Origin: Cryptomeria japonica
Lineage: Eukaryota; Streptophyta; Pinopsida; Cupressales; Cupressaceae
Assembly (NCBI RefSeq): GCF_030272615.1
Contig: NC_081412.1
Location: forward strand, 545,918,202-545,982,201
DNA: 64,000 bases
Direction: 5' to 3'
Under the pieces are notes generated by a model. The model saw only the letters and a program-made list of their open reading frames with translations. It ran no database searches and had not been told where the DNA came from. Below are positions 44,753-55,093 of this stretch, one piece after another (position 1 is the first letter of the stretch; the number at the start of each line of letters is the position of its first letter). The position numbers and the translations under genes were made by a program.

Positions 44753-47700
44753 TTATGACAATAAGGAATGAAACTTATCAAAAACAGATTTAAAATCCTG
44801 CAAAAAAGTCTTCATGGCTAATGACCATGACTCAAGTAATGAGGTAGCAACCTCACTTTCAGTTTGCATATGAGATACCTATTCTTCCATGACATCAATG
44901 ATACTCATCTCTTGAGTTACCGTTAGGGCTTCTAGATTGAGAAAACACTTCTGAAGAATTTGCAGTCTAGGTAATAAGACCAGTTGAAGCTCTTGCAAAT
45001 CTCTTGACTGGTTGCTGATCTCCAATTCTATCCTAGTAGATTGAAGTTGATAACGATGAACTATTTGCCCATATATAGTGAAGGAATCATATGGCATCTT
45101 GAAGTTACTTATGTATGCCTGCAAATCTGATTGGTGTTTATCTTTTTGGGTGAGCACATCATCGCAAAATAGATGGGGTTGGCTGATTTTGCTCAACAAT
45201 AGTTTTCCCTCATCCATAGAAACACTTATATCCTTCTGTTTTTTCTGAAGTTGAGACCGAAGCTCATTCAATTTCTTGACTAAGGCAGTGTTGAGTGCCT
45301 TTTCATGCTTCTTCTTTGCATTTGCTTCAACAACATCTTCCAAGCATTGAACCTGGTCCTCTACAACAATACATAGAATTTTAATCTTTGACAAAGAGGA
45401 ATCCGTACTGGGGAGGTTAGTACCGGGAATCAAATTGGTAAGAGTGTCAACCGCATTTTGAATAACATCTTGCTCCTTCTTCCTCCTCAATGCTTCCAAT
45501 CATTCCTGTGCAAGCTTTATGCTTTGAAGTAGCTTCGATTCATTTGCAGATTGGAGATCAATAGGACTGGCGATGTCAATCGGTTTGGCTTGACCGTTGG
45601 TTGCCTTGGGAGTCTCCGCTTGATTGGCTCTTTCTGCTTCCTTCTCCTCTGCTGCTCTTTTCTTTTCATCTTCTTTCTTCTTTTGGTCCTCTTCTTGTTT
45701 CTTCTTCAGTTATTCCTTCTTCTTATCTTCTTCCTCCTTTTTCTCCTCTTCTTTCTTCTTCTCCTCTTCTTTCCTCTTCTCCTCTTCTTGTCTCTTCTCT
45801 TCTTCTTGTTTCCTCTCTCTTCCACTTTCTTTTTCTCCTCCTCTTTCTTTTTCTCTTCCTCTTTCTTTTTCTCTTCCTCTTTCTCCACTTTCTCCTTATC
45901 AACCTTTTCCGTGTCCAGTTTTTCCTTTTCTGCTTTTTCCTTGTCCTGTTTCTCGTTCTCTGCTTTTTCCTTATCAACCTTTTCCTTCTCTTCATCTGGA
46001 GTGACATCTTCAACATGAAATGCATCAACATCAATAGTGTCCACCTATTTTGTAACTCTTTCTCCTTCACCATCAAATACCTCATCTGGTTTGGCTGAGG
46101 ATAGGTCGGGTTCTTGTTTGGCCTTCTTGTTGGCCTCAGACACTTGATGTAACCGGACAACAACTTTGGCATGTAGATGAGTGTCTTTCTCCAATTTAGA
46201 GGTTCTTCCTTCTAGCAGCCTGAGTCTTCTTCTTCTCATGAAGAAGAGACCTTTATTCTTGTCCATTATCTCAAACAATTCAGAATTGGAGGCATCAGGA
46301 AAGTACTGAGCAAAGACTTTCTCCCTTATTTCCTGTTCTTTCTGAATGGCAATGTGCCATTTATTGTCCAAAGAATTGTATAAAGAATCAGGTGTCACTG
46401 ATCTAATTTCAGATGGTGACTGGTCATTTAGATAGATATTTTATCATTTCCTACTCTACTTCTTCCTTCTCATTATCAGAAAAATTATCAAAATATTCTT
46501 TTAAGTCATCAAGCACCTTTCTCTTAATATTCTTTAAAGTCCTTTGACAATGTGTCAGAGGCTTATAAGAAGAGATGTCTACATTTACTGGTGTTGACGA
46601 TGCAGGTGCATTACTGGTAGAATTAGCCTTCTTGCTTGATTGCTTGGTTTTCTTAGGCTGCACTTCTGGTACGGTATCCTCTGACTCCGATGAGTTGTTT
46701 TTGGTCTTCCACTTCCTCTCAAATACTTTAGCGGGTGCAACTTTTGGTTTCTTCGTGGCAGGTGACCGCTTGGTCACTTTTGGGCTGGCTGAGGTAACCG
46801 ATGGCACTACCTTTCCCTTTTTCACTGTAGGATCTTCAATCAGTGTTACCCTTTCCAAGTAGGTGCCAGTTTGCTCTTTCTTTGCATCTAAAGGTGAGGC
46901 AATCAGGGTAGAGGCATACCCATCCAACGTGTCATACATTACTTCATACCCCATAGGTTCTACTGCTTCCTTTCTTGGCTCTACCGCTTCCATTACGCAT
47001 TCATCTACCTTTATGATAAAGTAGATGTTATCTTCATATTTCTTTACAATATCTCCACAAATCCTCATCATTTGGCTCATTTTCTGCCTGAATTCATCAA
47101 AATATTTATTCAGAACCTCAGGATATCCGGTTCCTACCACTTGGAGACTTTCCCTAATCTGCTTAGTGACCGGTTGGTCAGCAGATCATTGAATATCACC
47201 TACTCCATAAAAATAGCCTTGAAAGTAGACAAATGGACTGACCAAAAGTTATCCAAACCTGAACCTTAAAGCATTATCTTGTTTAATGGACTTCAGGTTC
47301 AATAGTAGTTGTTTTTGCAAATAGGTACATAAGTTAAAAGAGGCATCTTCCTAAATCATTCTATAGGTGGCATTCACTGCAGTAGCGGGGACAAAGTTTA
47401 TTCTACTGGCATAAAACACCCGGTAGCCGATCACCATGCAAGCATACTTAACCAAGTCATCTTTGATGGGGTTGACAGTCATTCCCCATAGGTCACTCAA
47501 AGAACCAATGAGCTTAGTCATTTCAGTCTTGATGACCTTCCTTAAAGCTGGCACCTCACCAATGTTACAGAAATCGGTGACGACATGAATTTCTTTCGGT
47601 GTGATATCATGTGTCTGCTCAAGGTACATTTTATCACTGTGTACTCTGCTCAAGATATTGCATATGTGATCTTCCATGAACTCTTCAAAAAAATAAACTG

Positions 47701-47956
47701 CATTGTGTAGTTTCTTCCTCTCTCGGATGCTATATTCTGGTTTAATTTTCTTGTCATCCCCATAGAATAGACCTAGTTGGGAATGGATCACTAGGGATCC
47801 TAGGTCTTCCAATTTCCAATCAGTATAAGCTGAAATATCTTCCTCAACTATGACTCCAGCGGGTATCTGGGATAGGGCATTGTATTTCATCTTTTTTTGA
47901 ATAAAATTTGCTGAGTCTACAGGTGCACTAGGACTGGAGTGCGATGTAGAAGCCAT
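44753..47956 (-). pseudogene. ORF2 of element F: unknown protein of about 1,070 codons
   Basis: ATG at 47956 (Met-Ala-Ser-Thr-Ser). The frame runs to a stop at 44755-44753. It is broken by stops at 47353-47351, 47251-47249, 47188-47186, about 46451 and 46047-46045, one frameshift near 46440-46450, one in the purine tract near 45720, and stops near 45502 and 44879. Residues 1-200 look globular (LSQIPAGVIVEEDISAY, then YACMVIGYRVFYASRINFVP). The middle (46700-46850) is Lys/Pro/Ser-rich, like a nuclear-localisation region. 45990-45680 codes for a Lys/Glu/Arg tract. The C-terminal 200 residues are a predicted coiled coil (NELRSQLQKKQKDISVS). I recognise no enzyme, and it is not gag, RT or integrase. 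It may be an envelope-position-like, captured or structural protein. Confidence 0.6.
45651..45990. repeat. polypyrimidine/polypurine tract inside F ORF2
   Basis: The plus strand is almost pure TTC/CTT/CTC for about 330 bp, and the minus strand is GAA/GAG/AAG. Long plus-strand frames here are low-complexity shadows of the minus-strand Lys/Glu/Arg tract. Confidence 0.9.
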
Positions 47957-48402
47957 GATCAAATGATAGACAAATTTTTTGAGAAATACCTTCACAATTT
48001 GAAATTTAGGGTTTTGCAATGTCGCTCACAACACCACTTTGGTTACTGGATTATCGCTTTGGTGTTCTTCACCTGATTGATTGAAAAGGATCTCTGGATT
48101 CTTCTGCAAGATTTTGAATTAACTTTGAATCGCTTGATGAATTGGTCTTTATCGCTTTGCACTTGAAAATTCTTCACTTGAAAACAGATAAGTGAACATG
48201 GCGTCAAAAAATCCTTTTTAAACAATCTTTCATCTACCATAATAAATGCTCCACCGCTAGGGTACAAACCCTAATTTTGCCTTTTACCGCTTCAAAATCT
48301 TTTGTTGATTGACATGTAATGTATACTGGTTAAGGTCTTTACCGATATAAACCAGGGGTTCAAATATTTCACCGATATGTTCCCCCTAAGCTTTTTTGAA
48401 GC

Positions 48403-49695
48403 TTAGTTTGCCGATTCAGAGACTTCCACACTAGGTGTAGAAACCGGTTCATCTTGTGACACTTGTTCAGGTTTCTTTTTCCATGTTTTATTCATTCTTG
48501 TTTGAATGGTTTCAACATCAATCTTCCCTTCTGGAGTGATCGGTATATTATCCGATAGGTTCTTTCTCATTCTGTAGGTTCTAGCAGTGTGTCCTAGTTT
48601 GTTGCAATGATAGCATACCATTCCAGGTGTTCTCTATGGTCCATTGTTCAGACTACCTTTCTTCCTTATGCATGTTGCAGCAGTGTGACCGCTACCATGA
48701 TAGATCAAATAGGTTTCTCTCCAACCAGTTGCCGCTTGATAGCAACCACCACTTGACTGATGGTCATAGGCATTATACTGGTTTGGATTCTGGTTCACTA
48801 AGGGTTTCGGGATAACTCCTTGAGTCCTTGGAGGGTATCTCCCAGTGTTATGCAAAACAGACCTGCATTCAAATGTTGTATGCCCAAACTTGTTGCATGC
48901 ATAATAGTTTCCATTGAATCTATTGGATCTACGCTTATTGTTTAGAAAATAAGGAAAATTATTGTAGGCCTTATTTCTACACACATTAGCAATATGTCCT
49001 TCTTTGAGACAATTAAAGAAAATAGGTTTAAACTTTTTCTTACCTTTATCCTTTGATGTTGGTTGCTTCTTTGATACTACATCTTTTGTTTCGTAGGTCT
49101 CACCTTCCTCATAACTAGAGAAACCAAGTCCAGTGGTATTATTTACCAATTTAGCTGATTAAAGCTTTTGCTCTAGCTTAGTAGTACTCAAATTGATTTT
49201 GGCAAGTATCTCCTTTGACTCAGTGAGTTCTTTGGAAATAGCAGCATTGGATTCCTTCAAGGTTGCATTCTCAGAAATAGCCATGTTTAGTTCACCTTGC
49301 ATTTCTTCTTTTTCCACTTTACTCTCTTGGAGATGAGCGGTAAGGGCACTAATGTCTTGCTTCAGCTTAGAGATCTCATGATCTTTGTCTTTTACCAGAT
49401 CTTCATCTTTCCTTTGGTTCTCAAGCTCTTGACACATTCTGATAGTCATTCCTTCCAGTTCCCTTCTCAGGTTGGCATTAGATTCATTCAGTTTTTCAAC
49501 TTCATCAACTAGGGCATCCATGTCTGCTTCATCAGAAGAACTATTTTCAGTAAGCTCCATTAGTTTCTCAGCATGCTCTCTTCTTTTTGCTAGAGAGGCT
49601 TTATACTTGACTTTAAGTTCATCATAGGCTCTCTCAGTCTGAGTGAGACGATGAGTAAGATCCCTCACAGTGTATTCACCCATATCTCCTTCCAA
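48403..49695 (-). pseudogene. ORF1 of element F: coiled-coil, zinc-knuckle gag-like protein
   Basis: A single minus-strand frame of 431 codons from Met at 49695, 25 bp after the PBS, with only two nonsense codons (49161-49159 and 48636-48634). Residues 1-178 form a long coiled coil (LTHRLTQTERAYDELKVKYK, LVDEVEKLNESNANLRREL). Then come a basic region and four CCHC-like boxes, each damaged: FFNCLKEGHIANVC, YACNKFGHTTFEC, YLIYHGSGHTAATC and CYHCNKLGHTARTY. No UBN2 capsid domain is visible, unlike D, G and H. It most likely acts as a gag or RNA-binding partner, used in trans with another element's enzymes. Confidence 0.75.
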
Positions 49696-49719
49696 GTGGT
49701 TAGACTTATAGAAAGGTTG

Positions 49720-49731
49720 GCTCTAATACCA
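49720..49731 (-). other. primer-binding site of element F
   Basis: Minus strand TGGTATTAGAGC, the same variant as in G, two bases from the right LTR. Confidence 0.88.
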
Positions 49732-49733
49732 AT

Positions 49734-50839
49734 TGATGAATACCAAGAGGGGAAGTGAATTAGTATACCAAAAAACACTGAACTCAAACTTCTAAACAAT
49801 TTAGCAGATAACTGGTATATAAACAGTTTGGTAGATAACCGGTATAACAGATTCACTAATAAACCGGTTAAGATAAAAGCAAACCAAATAGAAAACAAAG
49901 CATTCACCCACAAAAGTACAATCACCATAACACAAGATGTTTTGACGTGGAAACCCAAATGGGAAAAACCACGGTGAGTAGAAACTCACAAGTAACTATC
50001 TGCAGAATAGAAACCAGACCGGTTAAGGTCATACAATGTTCTTCACCAGAACAGATCTTGTTAGGAATCTAGATCTCTGTTAGGAGATAAGTCTCGTTAA
50101 AGACTACCTTGTGAGAGGATTTCAGATTCACAGTTGTGAACCACCTTGTTAGAGGATTTACAAAGGCTTTGCTAGGCCTAACCGGTTAAGAGTTTCAGAC
50201 TTGTTGAAGATGTGAGTAATCAACAAGTGAATGATCTAGATACTAGCACAATATGCTTGGTTAGATCCTTGATAGCTCATTGTTAATGCATTTCAGCATT
50301 ACTTTAGTCTTCAATATCTTCACACTCTTACTCTTCACATAGACCTAATCTTCTCTTCTATGATCGGACATACAAACCCTCATCATCATCTAAAACCTTA
50401 GACATGATATCCTTATAAAGGAGTTTGATTTCATGTCGGTCCAATAGGATTGAATTACAAGTTCCTAGGTTCAGTGCATCTAGACACATTTGGTAACACG
50501 ACACAAAATCACCGCCAAAGTGTCGGTGGATGATAACTCATCATAGAAATATCGGTTCATACAATTTACCAATTATCGGTTGTAAAAAATGAAGACTGGA
50601 AAAAATGTTAACTATCGCTTTGTTCCTTCGTACCGCTTGAGATTCTCAAACCGCTTGAGGTCTTCAGTCAATTTGTGACTGGTAAAAATCTTCTACAAAA
50701 CATCAATAGTCTAAAGACTATAATACATAATACTGATTGGAACAAATACCGGTTGAGCATAACTCATACATCAAGAAAGTGTACACAAAGCAAGTGTGTG
50801 TCCATCAATTACAATCACAACATCATCAAAATGCCAACA
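49734..50839 (-). repeat. 5' LTR of element F
   Basis: 1,106 bp, TGATGAATACCAAGAGG to AAAATGCCAACA. It is uninterrupted, so it gives the empty site for G. Compared with the left LTR it has a short duplication around 49801-49845 (GTTTGGTAGATAAC). Confidence 0.92.
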
Positions 50840-50844
50840 GAGCT

Positions 50845-51144
50845 TTCTTATATAGGCAAGGCTAGGGATATGTGAGCACACAAACATGACATGTGGCTCA
50901 ATAAGAAACAAGGGTAGGTAGGAAATAGGTGTGGGTAGGTAGGAGAAACAATAAAATATTCCACATGAGGTGGATCACCCACCAAAGGTGGAGTGTAACA
51001 ACAAGATCTTTTTCTATACACACTATCCCAATGTGGCACAAACACCCAAGTGTCTCATACCCAAACTACTATTAAATGCATGTACCTAAGTAAACTTAAG
51101 TAAAGTGTAATAATATCCATGACGAATAATTATTAACACCAACA
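50845..51144 (-). repeat. 5' LTR of element E, right piece
   Basis: 300 bp completing the LTR begun at 35835. 159 + 300 = 459 bp, the same length as the left LTR. Confidence 0.9.
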
Positions 51145-52080
51145 CTATTTGCTTTTGAGCTTGAAGAATTTGGACCTTCTGGAGCTATGAATTTTGAACC
51201 TTCTTTTCATGCATCTACATCTACAACCGGTAAGCAAGACTAGAAAGCTTCATATGCAAAGGAATTGGAAGATATGAAGAGAGAAGATGATGAGTTTGAG
51301 CAACTTGAAGCAATATTTTCTAGAAGAGTACCTAAAGGACCGGTAGGAAGTAAGTATGAAGGAAAAATACCTTTTAAATGTTTTGCATGTAATAAGATTG
51401 GTCATTTTGCATCTAGATGTCTTGAAAGAAATTCAATATTTGAAGAAAGAGTTAGAATATCATTTAAGCCTAACCCTAGGTATCAAAACAAGTATAAATA
51501 CAAGAAAAACTGAGACAAATCATGCTACATAGCGGATGAGGAAGGTATTATTGATTTTGATGATGAACCGACAAAAGACTATGCTAGTGGATCTGACAAT
51601 GGGAAGGAATGGGTATTCTTGGCTATCAAAGAAGATGATCCAATATTGGAAGAGAATGTACTTGAAGAGAAGGCACTTGCTGCTAAAATTAAAGACAAGG
51701 ATGAATGGGTAATTGATAGTGGTTGTTCACATCATATGACTGGAGATAAAGGAAAGTTTCTGTGTTTGCAAGAATTTGATGGTGGTCTAGTCTGATTTGG
51801 AGATGACAAGGCATGTATGATCAAAGGAAAATGAACTATATCACTGGATGGTAAGAACAATACTGACAATGTTTATTATGTTGAAGGTTTGAGGCATAAT
51901 CTTTTGAGTGTAGTACAATTGGTAGATAAGGGATTTCAATTACAGTTCAAGGATAGTAAATGCAAAATCATTAACAGATCTGGCTTGGAAATCGCAACCA
52001 GTACACAGACAAAAGCTAATATATTTCATTTGAACTTTGGTGAGAAGACATGTTTGATTACATAGATTGATGAGAGTTGG
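51145..52080 (+). pseudogene. gag C-terminus and protease of element D
   Basis: Resumes the gag frame after E. 51265-51513 shows VPKGPVGSKYEGKIPFKC, then the CCHC box CFACNKIGHFASRC near 51380-51421. After a stop at about 51511 the frame continues through an acidic region to the protease loop EWVIDSGCSHHMTGDKGKF near 51703-51750, with its Asp-Ser-Gly triad intact, and to LRHNLLSVVQLVDKGF. Two stops lie within the protease (about 51794 and 51832). The protease would cut the gag-pol polyprotein. Confidence 0.88.
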
Positions 52081-53280
52081 ATATGGTATAAAAGGCCATG
52101 TCATGTGAATTTTGATTGCATTGTGTAGACCAGTTCAACTAAGGTATTTAGGGATATACCTAAGATTATGAAGCCCTATAATCAGGTATGTAAAGAATGT
52201 CAAATGGGTAAACAGGGCAGAACCTCTTTTAGGAGTATACAAGATAAATTAAATGATTTTCTTGATCTTATTCATACTGATTTGTGTGGCCTTGCTAGAG
52301 TTAAAAGTTTTCAAGGTGATAGATATTTCATGCTAATCATTGATGATTATTCTAGAATGATGTGGGTTACTTTTTCGAGAGAAAAATCTGAAGCATTTGA
52401 AAACTTTGAAATCTTTAAGGCTAAAGTGGAAACTGAGACAGGATTGAAGATTAAATGTTTGAGATCAGATCATGGTGGTGAATTCACATTGAGTTTAATA
52501 ACTTTTGTGACAAGCATGATATAAGAAGACAATTTTCTTATCCTAGGACACCTCAGCAAAATGGAGTTGTGGAAAGGAAGAACAAAACTATCTTGGATGC
52601 TGCTAGAACAATGATGATGGAAGCTAGTCTACCTCATATCTACTAGAGAGAAGCAACGAGCACACTGACTTATACATTCAACACAATACATATCAAAGGA
52701 GAAACCGGTAAGATACCTTATGAATTATGGTTTGGCAATACACCTAGAGTTAAGTATTTCAAAATTTTTGGTAGTAAATTTTATATCAGAAGAGATGATA
52801 TTATTGGGAAATTTGATCCTAGATGTGATGAAGGCATATTTCTTGGGTATTCCATTGAAAGCAAAACATATAGATGTTATAGCAAGAGATTGCAGATAGT
52901 TGTGGAGAGTGCTAATGTCAAAGTAGATGGGCTAAAAAAAAGTCAAATTAGAGTTTATGAGAAGGAACCACCAGTGGAAATGATCATATCTGAACTGGTA
53001 GCACCTTTACTGGAACAGAGAGTTGAACTAGTTACTCCGGTAGTATCAAAGAATTCTACAGTAATTGAAGAACAGGGAAGAGGAATAAAAGGTCAGAAGA
53101 CTCCTCGTTATGTGAGATTGAATCATTTAGAAGATCAAATAATTGGGGATAAGAGAAATGGAGTAATGACAAGAAGAAGACTAACAACTAATGAGGTATG
53201 TTTAATTTCACAAGTTGAACCGGTATCAGTAATTGAGACATGTAAATATGAATATTGGTTGAAAGCTATGAAAGAAGAAT
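52081..53280 (+). pseudogene. integrase of element D
   Basis: The frame 52168-52524 reads QVCKECQMGKQGRTSF, LDLIHTDLCGLARVKSFQGD, IDDYSRMMWVTFSREKSEAF and KCLRSDHGGEFTL. The first two catalytic aspartates are present. At about 52488 a short deletion shifts the frame, and in the next frame QNGVVERKNKTILDAARTMM supplies the Glu. The C-terminal part to 53294 includes VFGSK-like FKIFGSKFYIRRDD and the linker to RT. One stop and two frameshifts inactivate it. Confidence 0.88.
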
Positions 53281-54200
53281 TAGATCAGATTTAGAAAAAT
53301 AACACATGGACCTTGGTTCCACGGCCTAAAAATAAAAATGTTATTGGAACTAAATGGGTTTTTAGGAATAAATTGAATGAGGATGGTCAAATTATAAGGA
53401 GTAAGGATAGATTGGTTTGTAAAGGATATTCTCAGAAGGAAGGAAATGATTATGGAGAGACTTTTGCACCTGTAGCTAGGATTGAAGTTGTAAGATTATT
53501 TCTTGCCTATGCTTCTTATAAAAACTATAAGGTTTATCAGATGGATGCTAAATGTGCTTTTTTGAATGACGATCTTGATGAGGAAGTTTATATTGAGCAA
53601 ACTGATGGTTTTTAACTCTCAGATGATACAAATATGGTTTGCAGGTTAAAGAAAGCTTTATATGGATTGAAACAAGCACCTAGAGCTTGGTATGCAAGGT
53701 TGGATAAATATCTTTTGAAGCTTGGTTTTATTAAGGGCAATGCTGACAATAATTTATATTATAAGATCACTAATGATGATATACTAATTATTTAAGTATT
53801 TGTTGATGACATTATTTCTGGAGATGAAGATAAGATTCATAGAATTTTCTAAGAATATGGACAAAGTATTTGAGATGTCTATGATTGGTGAGATGAAATT
53901 TTTCTTAGGTTTGCAGATTACTGAGAGTGAAAAAGGTATTTTCATCTATCAAACTAAATATGATAAGGAATTGTTGAAGAAATTTGGTATGGGAGATTCT
54001 AAACCGGTAAGTACTTCTATGGTTACAAGTGAGAAATTAACAAGAAAAGATGTTTCTCCACCCGTAAATCCTATAAGATACAAATATATGATTGGAGGTC
54101 TGCTTTATTTGACTCAGACTAGGCTTGACATTATGAATGTTGTTTGTATTGTATCAAGATTTCAGAGTGATCCTAGAGAAAACATGAGAGTGCAGTGAAA
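53281..54200 (+). pseudogene. reverse transcriptase of element D
   Basis: 53313-53615 has [40 protein letters not shown] and [20 protein letters not shown]. After a stop at 53613 come [20 protein letters not shown] and ILIIxVFVDDIIS, with one stop just before the catalytic Val-Asp-Asp. 53800-54198 carries [33 protein letters not shown] and [20 protein letters not shown]. This is the copia RT in the normal order, broken by two stops and two frameshifts. Confidence 0.92.
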
Positions 54201-54742
54201 AGGATTTTTAGATACTTGCAAGGTACATCAGAATATGGCTTGTGGTACCCTAAGGATGATAACTTTACTTTATGTGCATATACAGATGCTGATTGGGAGA
54301 TGTTGATGACCAGAAAAGTACTTCTGGTGGAGCTTTCTTTCTTTGAAAGAAGTTGGTTTCATGGATCAACAAGAAATAGTCATGTACTTTATCTACTGCT
54401 AAAGCTGAGTATGTTGTTGCTGCTACTAACTGTACACAAGTTTTATGGATGAAGCAAATGTTGAAGGATATAAAGGTGGATTGTGATGCATCGGTAGTTA
54501 TTCACTGTGATAACTTTGCTGCTATTGATATATGAAAGAATCCAGTATTTCATTCTAAAACAAATCACATATCTATCAAGTATAACTTTTTGAAGGAGAA
54601 GGTAGAAGAAAATAAAGTTTGACTAGTTTATGTGAACACTAAAGAGAAGATTGCAGATATTTTCACTAAACCTTTGCCCAAGGAATCATTTGAGTACCTG
54701 AGAGACACATTGGGAGTTTCTACCCCTTTGGTAGAGACTTGA
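54195..54742 (+). pseudogene. RNase H of element D
   Basis: The frame 54195-54452 reads KRIFRYLQGTSEYGLWYPKD, then CAYTDADWE, the first acidic residue, followed by a frameshift at about 54298. A shifted frame continues with SCTLSTAKAEYVVAATNCTQ-like sequence (the Ala-Glu box), VVIHCDN and LVYVNTKEKIADIFTKPLP-like sequence. The gag-pol frame ends at TGA 54740-54742. It matches H at 56408-56977. Confidence 0.88.
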
Positions 54743-55093
54743 TTGATGCGGTTTGGAATCAGTCCAACATGCACTATCATAGATACTATTCATTCTGGCA
54801 CTGATGTGGGATGCTACTGCTCAAGATAAGTAGTTAGCTTTGTGATTCAAAACCTTATGTTTTTGGTTTGATATTTTTGTCAGATTTTTGGAATTGATGT
54901 CAAAGGGGGAGAGCTATTGATGTGAAAAAGGAAAAGCAATTCAGAGCTTTACATAGATATTATTCACAAGGGGAGTTTGAGCTGTATGTGGGAGATTATT
55001 AGCTGTCTTCCATTGGGGGAGACTTGTTTGGCATTTCTTGGTACTTAGATATCTTTCAAATCTAGTGTTGCCATCAATGACAAAGGGGGAGAT
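54743..55093 (+). other. 3' UTR and polypurine tract of element D
   Basis: Non-coding. It contains two GTCAAAGGGGGAGA-like purine runs (about 54898 and 55078). The second, CAAAGGGGGAGAT (55081-55093), abuts the LTR and is the likely PPT. The region around 54815 matches the site in H where D itself inserted. Confidence 0.8.

Larger units (their letters stand above)
35994..50839 (-). mobile_element. element F: non-autonomous LTR element with two unusual ORFs
   Basis: Minus strand. The right LTR (49734-50839) is the 5' LTR, followed by the PBS (49731-49720), ORF1 (49695-48403), ORF2 (47956-44753), PPT (44481-44470) and left LTR (35994-36389 plus 43744-44469). The target duplication GAGCT is perfect (35989-35993 and 50840-50844), and the empty site is in E's left LTR. 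Without G the element is about 7.5 kb. There is no protease, RT, RNase H or integrase. LTR words and the tRNA-Met-type PBS place it with Ty1/copia, near G. G is inserted in its left LTR. Confidence 0.9.
33811..51144 (-). mobile_element. element E: 2.5-kb non-coding LTR element, inserted in D
   Basis: Two LTRs of 459 bp (33811-34269; 35835-35993 plus 50845-51144) enclose 1,565 bp without coding. It has a tRNA-Met PBS on the minus strand (35834-35823), directly at the right LTR. A G-rich polypurine tract (34277-34270 on the minus strand, TAAGGGGGG nearby) lies next to the left LTR. Target duplication CTATC (33806-33810) and CTATT (51145-51149). The empty site is visible in H gag. With PBS and PPT but no protein, it must use enzymes of another copia element. 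It fits the non-autonomous TRIM/LARD class, intermediate in size. F is inserted in its right LTR. Confidence 0.9.

Noticed and set aside
45551-46098. Long plus-strand frames rich in Leu/Phe/Ser
   Set aside because: They are low-complexity shadows of the minus-strand purine-rich tract of F ORF2.
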